The notes below the pieces were generated by a model. It was not told the origin of the DNA. It did not search any database and saw only the letters and a list, made by a program, of their open reading frames with translations. The position numbers and the translations under genes were made by a program. Shown one piece after another: positions 1-11,216 of a DNA stretch of 64,000 bases (position 1 is its first letter; each line of letters starts with the position of its first letter). The DNA comes from Rhizophagus clarus. Lineage: Eukaryota > Glomeromycota > Glomeromycetes > Glomerales > Glomeraceae. The stretch lies in the NCBI GenBank assembly GCA_015698045.1, contig BLAL01000087.1, positions 310,001 through 374,000 of the forward strand. The letters are read 5' to 3'.

Positions 1-221
1 TTTTTTTCAGATTAAAAGTACAACAGCCTATCGCCGCCTGGTATTGGCTTCCGAAAGGTACAAAGATCGACACATTAAGAATGGAAGCATCTTGGGACAC
101 AAATGAAACTGATTTACAATTTGAAATTTGTGCATTTCCCCTAGTTGGATCCAATATTAATCAACCTAACGAGAAAGTGATATTTCCGGCACAAGTTATC
201 ATGAATACTCTAGATGAATAA
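1..221 (+). CDS. 3'-terminal exon of an unidentified gene (partial)
   Basis: The window opens with a pyrimidine tract ending in CAG at 8-10, a normal 3' splice site. Position 11 completes a split codon, and an open frame then runs from 12 to a TAA at 219-221, giving about 69 residues. The sequence has an aromatic patch (AAWYWLPKGTKID) and a later FEICAFPLVG segment, with balanced codon use and higher GC than its surroundings, which suggests a real conserved protein. A poly(A)-type AATAAA lies at 312-317. I do not recognise the family. The upstream part lies outside the window, so domains and length cannot be judged. The acceptor site is seen; the exon status is inferred from it and the coding quality. 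Confidence 0.6.
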   Translation, partial: FFRLKVQQPIAAWYWLPKGTKIDTLRMEASWDTNETDLQFEICAFPLVGSNINQPNEKVIFPAQVIMNTLDE

Positions 222-997
222 TTACTATACAACAACCCTCTTTGTTATTATTGTTATTGATGGTTGCTATTATTATTATCCTTATTATTATTTATTTTAT
301 CGAAAAATACCAATAAAGTTTTAACGTAGTTCTATTTCATTTGGTATGAGGGTCTGCAACATTTTCTTCAGGGTTATCGCACTAGTACAAAGTTTTAAAT
401 TGTTCGAATCGTAAGCGTATTTACTGATCATTTTGTTACACACATTTTTCTTTTGCTTTTCGTTGTGTGATAATATTTTTGATAACCTGTACGTTATGAA
501 TATGATATTATAAAAAAGTTGTTACATTCTTTAATTTATCCTTGATATAAACTCAATTTATAAACGTGATTCTAGCGTGACGCTTCGGACACTCCAACGA
601 TTCCTGTTGCCTAGTCATAATAAATCATGTGAAAGATGCATCATGATCTTTATGAATCAGAATTTAGTTAATACATATCAGCTGAGATAGTCAATTCAGC
701 GGATCATCGGTCAGTATAGAGTAATTCTTATGAAAACATCTAAGCGAAAATTAAAAAAATATATATCTTATTGGTATCTAAATTTGCTTATTTTTAAACA
801 TTTTTCTATAATGACTTATTTATTAATACAAAAAAAAAATAATAAATTTAAACCATGTAATATTTTAATTTCTTTATTAAAAATGAGAAAATTTATATAA
901 ATCAGTATGGTCATATAGTTGTATAAATTTATAAAAGCATGTTTAATGGAAATCAGAATGATTGATTAATTTAGACAGTAATTTTGACCAATAATTT
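222..997. other. intergenic, AT-rich
   Basis: The 3' flank of the first gene, with AATAAA at 312-317, followed by A/T-rich DNA with homopolymers. I see no gene or RNA here. Confidence 0.6.
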
Positions 998-1214
998 ATG
1001 AACTCATCGTTTGACATCGAAAACATTACATACGTGGCAAACCTGTCAGACGGCAAGCAGGCCGATCGGTCTTCGACTAAAATGAAGCGCATCGAAAGGA
1101 CATACAAGTCAGAACCCAGCCGAAAAAAAACGTAAGAAACGAAACACACCAAAGGGTTCTGTCGACATCTTTAACAATTTAGCGGATTTGTTGAGGAAGT
1201 TAGCGTCTAAATAG
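998..1214 (+). pseudogene. short basic-tailed coding stretch with a frame break
   Basis: An ATG at 998, just after an in-frame stop at 992-994, opens 45 codons that end at TAA 1133-1135. Immediately before that stop is a run of eight A (1123-1130). If the run had seven A, the frame would continue through a very basic patch and a hydrophobic/basic tail (SVDIFNNLADLLRKLASK) to TAG 1212-1214. GC content is higher than in the flanks and both halves read like coding sequence. Alternatives: a sequencing error in the homopolymer, a real frameshift in a relic, or an intron, since GTAAGA at 1132 and TTTAG at 1178-1182 could splice out 51 nt and give a different end. Family unknown. Confidence 0.4.
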
Positions 1215-1711
1215 ATTTCTTTTTGTTGTAACGTAGTATTTTTTTTTTAGACGAATTTTTTTTTGTTAAATATTTGTTTGTTAGTTTTTTCCTAATACCG
1301 CGTTATATATAGTTCAGTAATTGCGTGGAGCAGTCTCAAACTGGTTTAATCTGTAATGGGGCATAATATTGGGAGGGAATCAAAAGTAAGTCGCTCGTCA
1401 GATAGTGTCTCTGCTTTCTTTAAATATTTAGGTTTCACTTCATAGAGTGACTTTGTTGTATAGATGTAATTTTTTACGTTTATGTTGGATCCGATATGAT
1501 TAGATCAGTCCTTACACGGATCTAAGGGAATTCAAAAAAAAAAACTCATTCATGATCAACACGATAAAATATTTTTGCATTTTAGGGTCGGAATTACGTA
1601 ATTCTGCCTGACATTATCTAGACAAGGGATAGTGCTCCTGCGGAATGACAAAGGATTCGAATCACAAGTTATTTGTCATCTGCTATTTGGAACAAAACAT
1701 TTAAGCAAGTC
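1215..1711. other. intergenic
   Basis: No gene is supported. A TATA-like string near 1303-1310 has no open frame behind it. Confidence 0.5.
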
Positions 1712-2916
1712 CTATTATCAAAGCTACTAGTACCATTCAATTCTAACTCATTTAAATTTACAAAAGGCGGAATAATTTTTGTGACGGATTGTAAAATATT
1801 GCATGATTAATTAATGAATCTTAGTATTTTACAAAATAATTCACCATTTTTTGGAGAATTATTTATTATAAAGCTAGGGATGGCAACGGTCAGTCACATT
1901 CGGTCATCGGTTGGTTATATGACCGGTTAATATCCTTCGATGACCAATCATTTTCTAACCGACCGTTTAACTAATCAGTTCATTAAAAATTTTTTAACGA
2001 ATTTACAGTTTCAATTTTTCGTTTACACCCCCAGGATTTTTTATGTAAAATAATGCATGTAATTTAGGCAGGAATTAGACAAATCATTAATTATTGGCCG
2101 GAATTATTATCATTTAAAATTTTTGCTCACTTTTTTTACCAAAATTTTAGCCGAAATTAATGATAATTCTGGCCATGCATTTTTTTTATTATTATTATTA
2201 GGCCACTCCAAAGCAATTATTTGTTCAACATAACATGGGGGTCACAGTAAGTAGGAGGGAAGATAAAGAATAATAAAAAAAAAAGGTGAAAAAGTTTTTT
2301 TGGTTAGACGGTCGGTAAGATAGTCAGTTAAACGTTCGATATCAGCCACGGTTATGACCAGTTTGACCGTTGCCATCTCTATATAAAAAGAATATTAATA
2401 AATAAACTATTTTTGTAGCCTGAATTAATTCAACAATTTTATAATTATGGTTATTACCCATTTCGATAATAAGCTCTATTAATTCTCTGGATCATTCTAT
2501 TAATCTAGTCAATACTTCATGAAAAATTCATGTTTTGAAAAGCAAGGTTCTGCTCCAGGAATATGATTTATTTGATAATCAAATTGATAAGGTTCGTGTT
2601 TTCGTTAGTAAAAAGATTAAATATTTCTAACAGATTTTTCAATATCAAAACAATACTCACAATAATTTATCCATACTAATTAAATTTAAATGTCTACAGA
2701 ATCAAATATAGTTCAATAAAAGTTTTTCGTAATGATTTGTAAAGCAACACCTTGACCCTTGATTCATCTGATAAAATGTAAATGATTAATTATCTTTTTT
2801 CTTTCAGATATTGTTTCACGCCAAGTTTTATATCAACTGTAATGCATGAATAAAGGGTTCTTTATCATCTTGCAATCCTTTGAATGTCAAATAAAGAATA
2901 TTGTTATTTCATTTTA
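1712..2916 (-). pseudogene. F-box/LRR-like gene relic, split by a short transposon
   Basis: Both segments, 1712-1866 and 2390-2916, match on the minus strand the two intact F-box genes at 4319-5770 and 7347-8813. The high-coordinate end corresponds to the N-terminal F-box and the low end to a mid-protein LRR-like region. The copy lacks the start codon context, lacks roughly the C-terminal 190 codons, has many small indels, and is interrupted by a 507-bp inverted-repeat element at 1875-2381. It is a dead paralog. The homologous upstream flank (about 3590-4000, like 9640-10105) shows it was part of a duplicated segment. Confidence 0.8.
1875..2381. mobile_element. hAT-like short inverted-repeat element (GACCG type)
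   Basis: The left end reads TAGGGATGGCAACGGTCA and the right end is its inverted match with one difference (TAGAGATGGCAACGGTCA on the minus strand). The flanking octamers TATAAAGC (1867-1874) and TATAAAAA (2382-2389) look like a decayed 8-bp target duplication. Just inside the ends are repeated GACCG/CGGTC motifs in both orientations, typical of subterminal transposase-binding arrays. There is no coding capacity, so it is a non-autonomous element. The hAT assignment rests on 8-bp duplications plus TAGGG termini, best seen in the sister copies at 50590 and 59136. Confidence 0.75.
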
Positions 2917-2924
2917 TTTTAACA

Positions 2925-4318
2925 TAAATTTTTTTTTTCGGTCAAATACATGACACATATTGACTAATTTTAGTTGTTTTTAATTATCTTCCTCGTTCAC
3001 AACATGCAATTGGTTACAAGAAATGATTTATTGCATCGTATTTATTTGAAATCTATTACTGACTAAGTTACACCTTGTGTGAGTAGTAATTTTTATATTA
3101 AATTAAATTATCAATTTTTTTTTTTGGACAAATTTTAGTCATTTGTCCTCAAAAAAAAAAAAATTTTTTTTAGTTCTTTATCTTTACTACGGAATTATCC
3201 GTAAAAAAAATAATGAATAAAGGAATTACATCTGAAATTACTACCCTACTTTATATTATGTTAGATTATTATCAATATTGATTTAATGCTAAACAATCTA
3301 AAAATTTATTGTAAAATTATTGTAATAATAAAGTCTATTATAGTTTATTATTTATATATTTTAATACTAGAGCACTTTTCATACCCTATGTTAATTTAAT
3401 ATTAAAAATTTTAAGATGTACAGTATTTGGCTTTTGATTTCATATGGAAGTTTAATCACACTTTGTTTAGTAAAGTAAATATACACCAATCGAGATAATC
3501 CGTTTACTAGGAAATTATTAAAAGAAAGAAATTGTTTTCGTCTATTTATTGAAAATGATTAGTGATGAATTTTTTTATTATTAATATTTGTAGTAAAATC
3601 CCTAAGGACCTCACTTTTGATTTTTTCACAAGCCCAAGTATGATAGATAGAGTGTTTCCAGAATTATGTACGTTATAGAAGGTTTGCTAATCCACCAAAA
3701 GCTTATCATTTTTAATTTTTGTTTCATAAAAATCAGTTTTATTAAATTCTTGATCGTATTTATTGATGTATACACTATATGACATCTCAATCTATTAGTA
3801 TTTGGTAATTGGTATTTCGATATAAATTAAAGGACGGTTTCATTGTAAAAGCATATTATGAATATTCTTCGATCAAAATGACATTATATTTTGGAAGAAT
3901 TTTAATTTCTTCTATATAGTTTGAATTAATAGTACCGATCAACGTATTTGTAGCGCTTTTTTGCTAATAAATCTATATAGACCGTTATAGGATCAACAAC
4001 TTATATTTTCTAATACGAATTATATTTGGCTATTAGAATTTACTAATGGAAACCACATATTATTTATTCTACAACAAATTACTATAAGAATTGTAATCTT
4101 TAACGTTATTACAATTTTTGTAATTCATGATGGATTTATAATATAGAAATGTGATTGAGTATGTGCTAAGTTATCATCATCAACAGTAATTACAATAGTT
4201 ACATACGTTTTATATTCTTAAAAATTTGTTTAATTTATTATAAGATAAATAATATCAACATAATTTAAAAATTCTATAAAAAACTGGTTACATAAAAAAC
4301 GAATTTGCAAATAAATAT
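2925..4318. other. intergenic with paralogous flank DNA
   Basis: No gene. Around 3590-4000 the DNA resembles 9640-10105 (shared TTGTAGTAAAAT and CGATATAAATTA landmarks), which are the upstream flanks of the F-box pseudogene and of the second intact F-box gene. Around 4090-4230 it resembles 6430-6690, the downstream flanks of the two intact genes. Confidence 0.55.
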
Positions 4319-5770
4319 TTAACTTGGATCATTAACAGTAAATCTTCGTATGCTAACATGATCATACTTTTCTACAACCCCTTGTGTCTTATATTTTTCT
4401 ATTAAATTCAAATGTTCATCACTCCAATCCCTATCTACCATATAATAACAGTTAAGAAAGGTTTTCAATAACATAGAATGTCGGTTTTTCCAATTATCAA
4501 GAAATAGTTTTAAAGACTCCAATCGAGGTGCCTTATTAAAACAAAATTTAAAACCAAATAAACTAGTAGGTGATGATTTGGTTAAAACTTCAAATAAGTG
4601 ATTCCAATTAAACATTAAATAATACTCATTTTGCGTTATAATATATAATCTATTTAAATATTGACAATTGACTAATAAAATTTCTAATTCTAAAATATTA
4701 CTATTTTTAATCAATAATTTAAGGTATTTAAGTTTTAGACAATTTTTATAAATAGCCTGAATAATATTTTTATTATTAATTTCATCATGAAATGTATTAT
4801 CAATTTTTATTTCGGCAAGATGTCCACTTGTGTTTTTAATTAAATCTGTCAAAACTTTAACTGGTATACATCTAGCTTTTAAAATTTGTAAGAATGGTAG
4901 AGATAAATTATTTAAACAATTCCATGTCGTCATATTATCAAAGCTAGTACTGCTCAATTCTAACTTATTTAAATTTGTAAAGGAAGAAATAATTTTTGTG
5001 GCAGGTTGTCTAGTTAACTTAAAATATCGCATAGAATTTGCATGTTTAATTAATGAATCTTCAAGTAATTTACAAAATGATTCATCATAACCATCGATTA
5101 GAAGACGAATATTAAATAGTCTATTTGTGGCCTTGATTAATTTAACAATTTCATAATTGTTGTTATCCATTTCGATAGTAAGTTCTAATTCTTTAACCGA
5201 TTTGCATATTTCTATTAATCCAATAAAAACTTCATCATCAATTCTGGTATTACAGCTGAGAAATTCAAGTTCTGAAAAACAAAGTCTTGCCCCCGGAATA
5301 AGGTGTATTTGATAATCAAGTTGTTGAGGTATAAAGAGGTGTGTAAATCTCATATTTTCGTTGATAAAAAGATTAAATATTTCTTCTCTAACTATTGAAA
5401 ATATAGATGAAAATATATATGAAAATTCAGATTTTTCAATATCAAAAACAATACTTTCGATAATTATATTCAAATTATTTAAATCTAAATGTTTAAAGAA
5501 TCTAATATAATTAAATAAAGGTTTTTTATAATGATCTGCGAAGAAGTCAATACCATGGCTCTTTAAATTTTCTATTGATTCATCTGATAAATGTGAAATG
5601 ATTACATTTGATAGTATCTTTCTTTTCAGTTTCCAAGGATTTCTCCACAAAATTGGTACGGTTGTTTCACACCAATTTCTATCAACTGTAAGGCATGAAA
5701 AAAGACTTCTTTTATCATTTTGTAATTCTTTGAATATTAAATAAAGAATGTCTTTATTTAATTGGAGCAT
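4319..5770 (-). CDS. F-box/LRR-like protein (intact paralog 1)
   Basis: Single-exon gene of 483 residues on the minus strand. I chose the ATG at 5768-5770 (MLQLNKDILYLIF) because the longer open frame upstream has no ATG and because this start aligns with the paralog at 8813. Residues 1-48 form an F-box: the LNKDILYLIFKEL helix, then LFSCLTVDRNWCETTVPILWRNPW, the usual fungal F-box layout. The rest is leucine-rich with repeated helix/strand units (LNKLELSS, LKYLKLLIKN, LEILLVNCQYLNRLYI), an irregular LRR-like solenoid likely to bind substrates. Known for the family: the F-box binds Skp1 in an SCF ubiquitin ligase. The target here is unknown. About 1.6 kb separates it from its paralog. Confidence 0.85.
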   Translation of the reverse strand: MLQLNKDILYLIFKELQNDKRSLFSCLTVDRNWCETTVPILWRNPWKLKRKILSNVIISHLSDESIENLKSHGIDFFADHYKKPLFNYIRFFKHLDLNNLNIIIESIVFDIEKSEFSYIFSSIFSIVREEIFNLFINENMRFTHLFIPQQLDYQIHLIPGARLCFSELEFLSCNTRIDDEVFIGLIEICKSVKELELTIEMDNNNYEIVKLIKATNRLFNIRLLIDGYDESFCKLLEDSLIKHANSMRYFKLTRQPATKIISSFTNLNKLELSSTSFDNMTTWNCLNNLSLPFLQILKARCIPVKVLTDLIKNTSGHLAEIKIDNTFHDEINNKNIIQAIYKNCLKLKYLKLLIKNSNILELEILLVNCQYLNRLYIITQNEYYLMFNWNHLFEVLTKSSPTSLFGFKFCFNKAPRLESLKLFLDNWKNRHSMLLKTFLNCYYMVDRDWSDEHLNLIEKYKTQGVVEKYDHVSIRRFTVNDPS

Positions 5771-5905
5771 TTTTTTTATTTTGAATAGAAAATTTTTGAA
5801 ATTTTTTTTAGTCAAAGTTGGCGTAAATGATCAACAAAATAACAAAATATTTATATGCATTGCGTGTCACACAGGACGAAGTAATGTTGTACATGTAAAG
5901 TCACA
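5771..5905 (-). promoter_or_regulatory. conserved F-box gene promoter with TATA box
   Basis: This upstream flank is shared with the second F-box gene: GTTGGCGTAA, a TATAAATA box on the minus strand (5848-5855, about 80 bp before the ATG), and GTGTCACACAG. The conservation of this block between the two intact genes while other intergenic DNA has drifted suggests a core promoter and leader. Confidence 0.5.
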
Positions 5906-7346
5906 AGTGATATATTAGAAATATTCATTCTAAAGTAAATTTTTATTAATTTTAAAATTTATATAATTTATTATTCCTTAATAAATTTTGATTGCTGCAC
6001 ATAAATAATTTTCGGTTGTGTAATGTATTCTATATAGTTAAAAGTTAACGGGGTTTTTACTAATTATACCTGTAATTCCATGGAGGATTCAGCTGGTAAA
6101 CCGCCTGGATGATCAATATCCCTGGATTTTTTATCTGTAATTAGGCGTAAATCTATTTGTTATTTTTTTTTTGGTTAGATCGAAGGTTCTAAGTTAAGTA
6201 GTCCCATTAATACTAATAAGTAATAGTTAATTAAATAAGTTAATATATATATTTTTTTCTAATACGAATTTTTTTTTTTTATAAAATTCATGTGATCGGT
6301 AAAGCAACATTATAATTTTAACTAAACTGATTGTTTTTCCATGTTTTTCTTTTATATATTTCTTTTATCATTATCCTTATCTTTTAGAATTAAAAATTAA
6401 GCCAATAATATGCTGGCACATTTAGATTGTATAGTATTGTAATCTTTTTAATGTTACTACAATTTTTTGTAATTTATGATTGATTTAGAACGTAGAAATA
6501 TGGATGAACATATAACGACTTTAACTATATGTTTTATATAATATAAGTTTAGCTGGTAAGGAATTACAATTTACATGTTAAACTTAATGCACCGGTATCT
6601 TATTAATAAAGTTTTACAAAATTAGAAAATAATACATTAAATTGTCGTCAACAGTAATTACAATATTTATATACGGCTTATATATTATAGGGATGAATAA
6701 CATATAAATACTAATTTAAAAAACTTATTTAAAAAACTTATTTATATCAATAAGAAATCCTTCAAAAGTTAGACCACTACAAATAAATTCTGCTTAATGT
6801 TATCTTTTTAGAAAAGTGTATTTCTAAAAACAATCTATTTATTATTAATCTTTTGTTTTTTTAATATGCACTTTTACTCTTATATACATGTACCAGTATA
6901 GTTTTCCATTTGACAAGGATTGTATAACAAGTAAATAATTTGTCATTCATATTTATCCCTTTCTATGGTTCCACAAATCATCTACTTCCATAAGAATGTG
7001 TGGAATTTTATATGAGTAGTACTTAATTAATTACTTTATATCATTATGGACGAAGCTTTTGGATATAGGTTTTAACAAGTGTTTAAGACATATAAAACAT
7101 ATTTTCTTTCTATATCAAAAAAGGTATAATTTCAAGGAGGTAATTAACAACTTTTTTTTTTGAAAATAAATCAGTTTGCAATTTAGTAATAAGCACAGTT
7201 TATTTAATTAAAAATGAAAGTAAATATTTCATATAATAAATATATTAACTTAAAGAAGAAATGTTTTGCATAATGTAAGTAAATAAAGTGTTAAAACAGT
7301 CTCCAATAGGTAGAAATGACGTTAAACAAATGTTTAAATCATAGAA
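5906..7346. other. intergenic between F-box paralogs
   Basis: No gene. 6430-6690 is homologous to about 4090-4230, so the duplication unit included downstream DNA. The rest is AT-rich with homopolymers. Confidence 0.5.
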
Positions 7347-8813
7347 TTAACATGAAATCATAGAATTAACATGGCTATATCTTTTAATAACCCCCTGTGC
7401 TTTATATCTTCCTATTAAATTAAAATGCTGAGTAGTATTCCAATCCTCATCTAGAATCATTAAACCATCAAGAGTGGTTTTTAATAACATAGGATGTCGA
7501 TTTTTCCAATTATCAAGAAATAATTTTAAAGATTCCAATTGAGGTGTCCTGAGAAAACAAAATTTAAAATCAAATAAACTAGTAGGTGATGATTTAGCTA
7601 AAACTTCAAATAAATAATTCCAATTAAATAATATATCATTTTCAGAATAGTGCCCATTATTGATTATAATATATAATTTGCTTAAATATTGACAATTAAC
7701 TAATAAGTTTTCTAATTCTGAAATATTATTATCTCTAATCACTAATTTAAGGTACTCGAGCTTTGGACACTTTTTATAAATAGCCCGAATAATGCTTTCA
7801 TTATCAATCACATTATGAATTATATAATCAATTTTTATCTCGGTGAGATGTCCACTTGTATTTTCAATTAAGCCTGTCAAAACTTTAACTGGTACACATC
7901 TAGCCCTTAAAACTTGTAAGAATGGTAGAGATAAATCATTTAAACAATTATACGTCATCTTGTCATTAGAGCTAACACCTAATTCTAACTTATTTAAATT
8001 TACAAAAGATGAAATAATTTTTGTGACCGGTTGTTTCGTTAACTTAAAATGTTGTATTGAATTTGCATGCTTAATTAATGATTCTTCAAGAATTTTACAA
8101 AATGATTCATCATTTTTGTAGCCACTTGCTAAAAAACGGACATTAAGTAACCTTTTTATAGCCTTGATTAATTTAACAATTTCATAATTATTATTATTCT
8201 CATCGATATAAAGAATTAATTCTTTAACTGAATCGCATATTTCTATTAACCCAATCAAAACTTCATCGTAAATTCTAGCATTGCAGCTGAGAAATTCAAG
8301 TTCTGAAAAGCAAAGTTTGGCTCCAGGAATATGATGTAATTGATAATCAAATTGATAAGGTATATAAAGGTGTGTAAATCTTGTATTTTCGTTGATAAAA
8401 AGATTAAATATTTCTTTCCTAACAATTAAAAATACAGACGAAAGTACAGATTTTTCAATATTAAAAACAATACTTTGGATAATTATATTCAAACTATTCA
8501 AATCTAAATGCCTAAGGAATCTAATATAATTAAATAAAAGTTTTTCATGATGACTTGTAGAGAAGTCAACACCTTGATTCTTTAAATTATTTCTTGATTC
8601 GTCTGATAAATGTGAGAAGATTACATTCGATACATTCAAAAGTACTTTTTTTTTATTCAAGTTTATCCGACTCCAAAGATTTCTCCACAAAATTGGAATG
8701 ATTGTTTCACACCAAGTTTTATCAACTGTAAGACATGAATAAAGGGTTCTTTTATCATCCTGTAATTCTTTGAATATCAAATAAAGAATATCTTTATTTA
8801 ATTTGGGCAGCAT
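7347..8813 (-). CDS. F-box/LRR-like protein (intact paralog 2)
   Basis: Single-exon gene of 488 residues with an ATG at 8811-8813 (MLPKLNKDILYLIF). Residues 1-50 are the F-box (CLTVDKTWCETIIPILWRN). The body is the same leucine-rich array as in the paralog at 4319-5770 and is clearly homologous along its whole length, with small indels and scattered substitutions that keep the frame open, so both copies are probably under constraint. Expected role: Skp1-binding substrate adaptor of an SCF ubiquitin ligase. That is family knowledge; the substrate is unknown. Confidence 0.85.
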   Translation of the reverse strand: MLPKLNKDILYLIFKELQDDKRTLYSCLTVDKTWCETIIPILWRNLWSRINLNKKKVLLNVSNVIFSHLSDESRNNLKNQGVDFSTSHHEKLLFNYIRFLRHLDLNSLNIIIQSIVFNIEKSVLSSVFLIVRKEIFNLFINENTRFTHLYIPYQFDYQLHHIPGAKLCFSELEFLSCNARIYDEVLIGLIEICDSVKELILYIDENNNNYEIVKLIKAIKRLLNVRFLASGYKNDESFCKILEESLIKHANSIQHFKLTKQPVTKIISSFVNLNKLELGVSSNDKMTYNCLNDLSLPFLQVLRARCVPVKVLTGLIENTSGHLTEIKIDYIIHNVIDNESIIRAIYKKCPKLEYLKLVIRDNNISELENLLVNCQYLSKLYIIINNGHYSENDILFNWNYLFEVLAKSSPTSLFDFKFCFLRTPQLESLKLFLDNWKNRHPMLLKTTLDGLMILDEDWNTTQHFNLIGRYKAQGVIKRYSHVNSMISC

Positions 8814-8844
8814 TTTTTATTTTAAATAAAAATGATTCTTTGGT

Positions 8845-8945
8845 TAAAGTTGGCGTAATTGGTCGATCAAGTGACACAATATTTATACACATTGTGTGTC
8901 ACACAGAATAATTGATTATGTAATGTTACATACGTAAAAGGTAAT
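8845..8945 (-). promoter_or_regulatory. conserved F-box gene promoter with TATA box
   Basis: Counterpart of the block upstream of the other F-box gene: GTTGGCGTAA, then TATAAATA on the minus strand (8880-8887, about 67 bp before the ATG), then TGTGTCACACAG. Same order and similar spacing as at 5816-5880. Confidence 0.5.
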
Positions 8946-10516
8946 AAATATCGTAAGTATCATATAGTTTATCTCTTATTGTAATAATCAATTATATTTT
9001 TTTTCTATTAAATCATCGAATCTAACAACAAAAAATAATACTATTGAATAGATTTATTATTTAAATTTACGTACACAGGATAGAGAATTGCAATAAAATT
9101 TGTTTTTTTTTTTGTTCCTTTTTATCTACACCATGTACAAAACTAACTCTCAATCTCACATGGAAGCTTGACTCACATTTAATATAATATAGAATCAGCA
9201 AGAACATGACGTAATTTATAAAATATTTGGCCAAGGTTAGTATTAATAATAAAAGAGGTGGGTGAGTGCAAGTTCCTTCCTTTTTTTTTACGACAATGAA
9301 AATGAAAATTATATATAAAATATATTTGAAATAATTAATACATCGAACAAACATGATTAAGATAATCTACTACTAGTAAATAACTACCACTAAATTTCGA
9401 GATATGTTTAGATGCCTTTTATTTTACATTGTATTTTCGTATAATTTTGGTTTGGTTTTATTGTTATTTGTTAGATTTAGGATTTCAAATTTCATTCCTA
9501 CTGTTACAAAAATTTATCTCGGTCTTATCTAAAAGTATATATTAATGAAGATTTTGTGAAATTGCAAAGGTAATATACCGCTCTCTATATTCTAGTTCTA
9601 AAGTAATTAACAATAATCTTTTATGTAGTAAAGTATTATGAATATTTTGTAGTAAAATTCTTAAGGTTATTTCTTATTATTAATATTTTCGATCTTTTCT
9701 TTTGATTATTACTAGTCCAAGGATACATAAAAGATTCATCTTTATCCTCGCAATTCGGATATTTCCAGGTTATATACGATATAGAGTTTTCTTTAATTGC
9801 CTATTGTTATTTGTAGTTTTGTCAGAAATTTAATTTCGATCACTTTAATTTTTGTTTTATCTAATTCTTTTTGTCTATTTTAATGCAAAACTTCTCGATA
9901 TATTTGATTTTTTATATATCGATATAAATTATAGGGTGTTCAGAAACTTCTTTTTAGAAGAGCAATATTGTAAATTTTTCTTCATTTTATTTGGAACAAA
10001 ATTATAACTCCTCCGTATAATTTGAATTTAGTAACATTAACGTATTAATATTGGAATTTGCGTTTATTTTACTAATAAATTCCATAACCTATTATAGTGT
10101 GAGTCCTTGTCGAAAAACTTCTGACCTGTTTCAAATAATGGCAGTCAGTTTACCAGTGGAAAAAATCAATTGTACCTGTTAAATATAAAAATTTAAAATT
10201 ATTAATGAATTCTGCTAAAAAAAAAACACTAAACGTTTTTTTTGTTATTTTTTTTTTTTTATTAAAATTATTAGTCAATAATCATTAAACATTTTTGTTA
10301 TTTTTATTTAAAAAGATTAAAAAAAGTTCATTTTTTTTTTAATCAAAACAATCAAGAAAATAATTATTTTTAATCAAAATGATTAAGAAAAAATTGTTTT
10401 TTCTATTTTTTTCCAATTAATATAACTAAAAAATTTTTTTTACATGAAACGATTTAATTAAAAAAAATAAAATTTTTAGCAATTTATTTATTAGTATTTG
10501 GTTAAAAAAAAAACTG
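8946..10516. other. intergenic
   Basis: No gene I can support. 9640-10105 is a diverged copy of 3590-4000. 10200-10510 is low-complexity A/T sequence with AAAAACG-type runs. Confidence 0.5.
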
Positions 10517-10943
10517 TTAATTCGTGATCCACTTAAGAACTGCAAAAAGTATTTGGTGCAAAAAATTTTAAAACGTCATCTCTTATTATCTCGTGATCCA
10601 GTGATTGGATTTCGATGAACCTTAAGTTACTTTGTATATATCAATGGCCTCTTCAAAATAAAAATAAAAAAAATTCAAAATCTGACTAGTAAATCGTGAG
10701 ATAATCAACAAAAACCATTTTTCGGAGAATGAAGGATTCCAAATTTGGAATCATAAGCCCAAATAAAATAGTTTTTTGTGGTTATCTTGCGATCTACTGG
10801 CCCAATTTTTTTTTTTTTTGAAGAGTACAAATTAGCTTAAAGGTTCATCGAAATCTGATCACTGGATCACGAGACTAGAGATAACGTTTTGCACCAAATT
10901 TATATAGTAACTTTTTGCAGTTCTTAGGCGGACCATGAATTAA
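10517..10943. mobile_element. foldback (long inverted repeat) element
   Basis: The left arm starts TTAATTCGTGATCCACTTAA and passes through AAGAACTGCAAAAAGTA and GGTGCAAAA. The right arm reads the same blocks in inverted order (TTTTGCACCAAA, CTTTTTGCAGTTCTTA, GGACCATGAATTAA). Inner pairs also match (CTCGTGATCCAGTGATTGG near 10591 with CACTGGATCACGAG near 10860). The arms are about 170 bp each with a spacer of about 80 bp. There is no coding capacity; it is probably a non-autonomous foldback/MITE-type element. I could not fix a target duplication because the flanks are low complexity. Confidence 0.6.
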
Positions 10944-10964
10944 AATAAAATAAATTATTAATCA

Positions 10965-11216
10965 TTCGGTTTAATAAACAAATTTTTTTTAATTATTTGG
11001 TTTAATAAACCGTTAGTTTAACCATTGTGTAGTTAAAAACCTATAAAAAAATTAATTTTTTTTTTTGATTATCCGGTTATAAACTAATAAATTTCATTAT
11101 CCGGTTTAATAAATCAAAAAAAAATAAAAATAAATTAATTGATTTTTTTAATTTATACGGTTTAATAAACCGTTAAAAAAATTAAATAAACTTAACTATT
11201 CGATTTAATAAACCGT
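10965..11216. repeat. array of the palindromic motif CGGTTTAATAAACCG
   Basis: Five copies or variants of a self-complementary 15-mer (CGGTTTAATAAACCG core) occur at about 10965, 10998, 11099, 11158 and 11199, separated by AT-rich spacers. Some are perfect palindromes, others are half-degenerate. It begins right after the foldback element. Confidence 0.55.

Noticed and set aside
943-1152. Minus-strand frame of 69 codons
   Set aside because: No ATG start; the opposite strand over the same DNA has better coding quality.
1640-1680. GGATTCGAATCAC, similar to a tRNA TpsiC box
   Set aside because: No matching T-stem, acceptor or anticodon arms could be folded around it.
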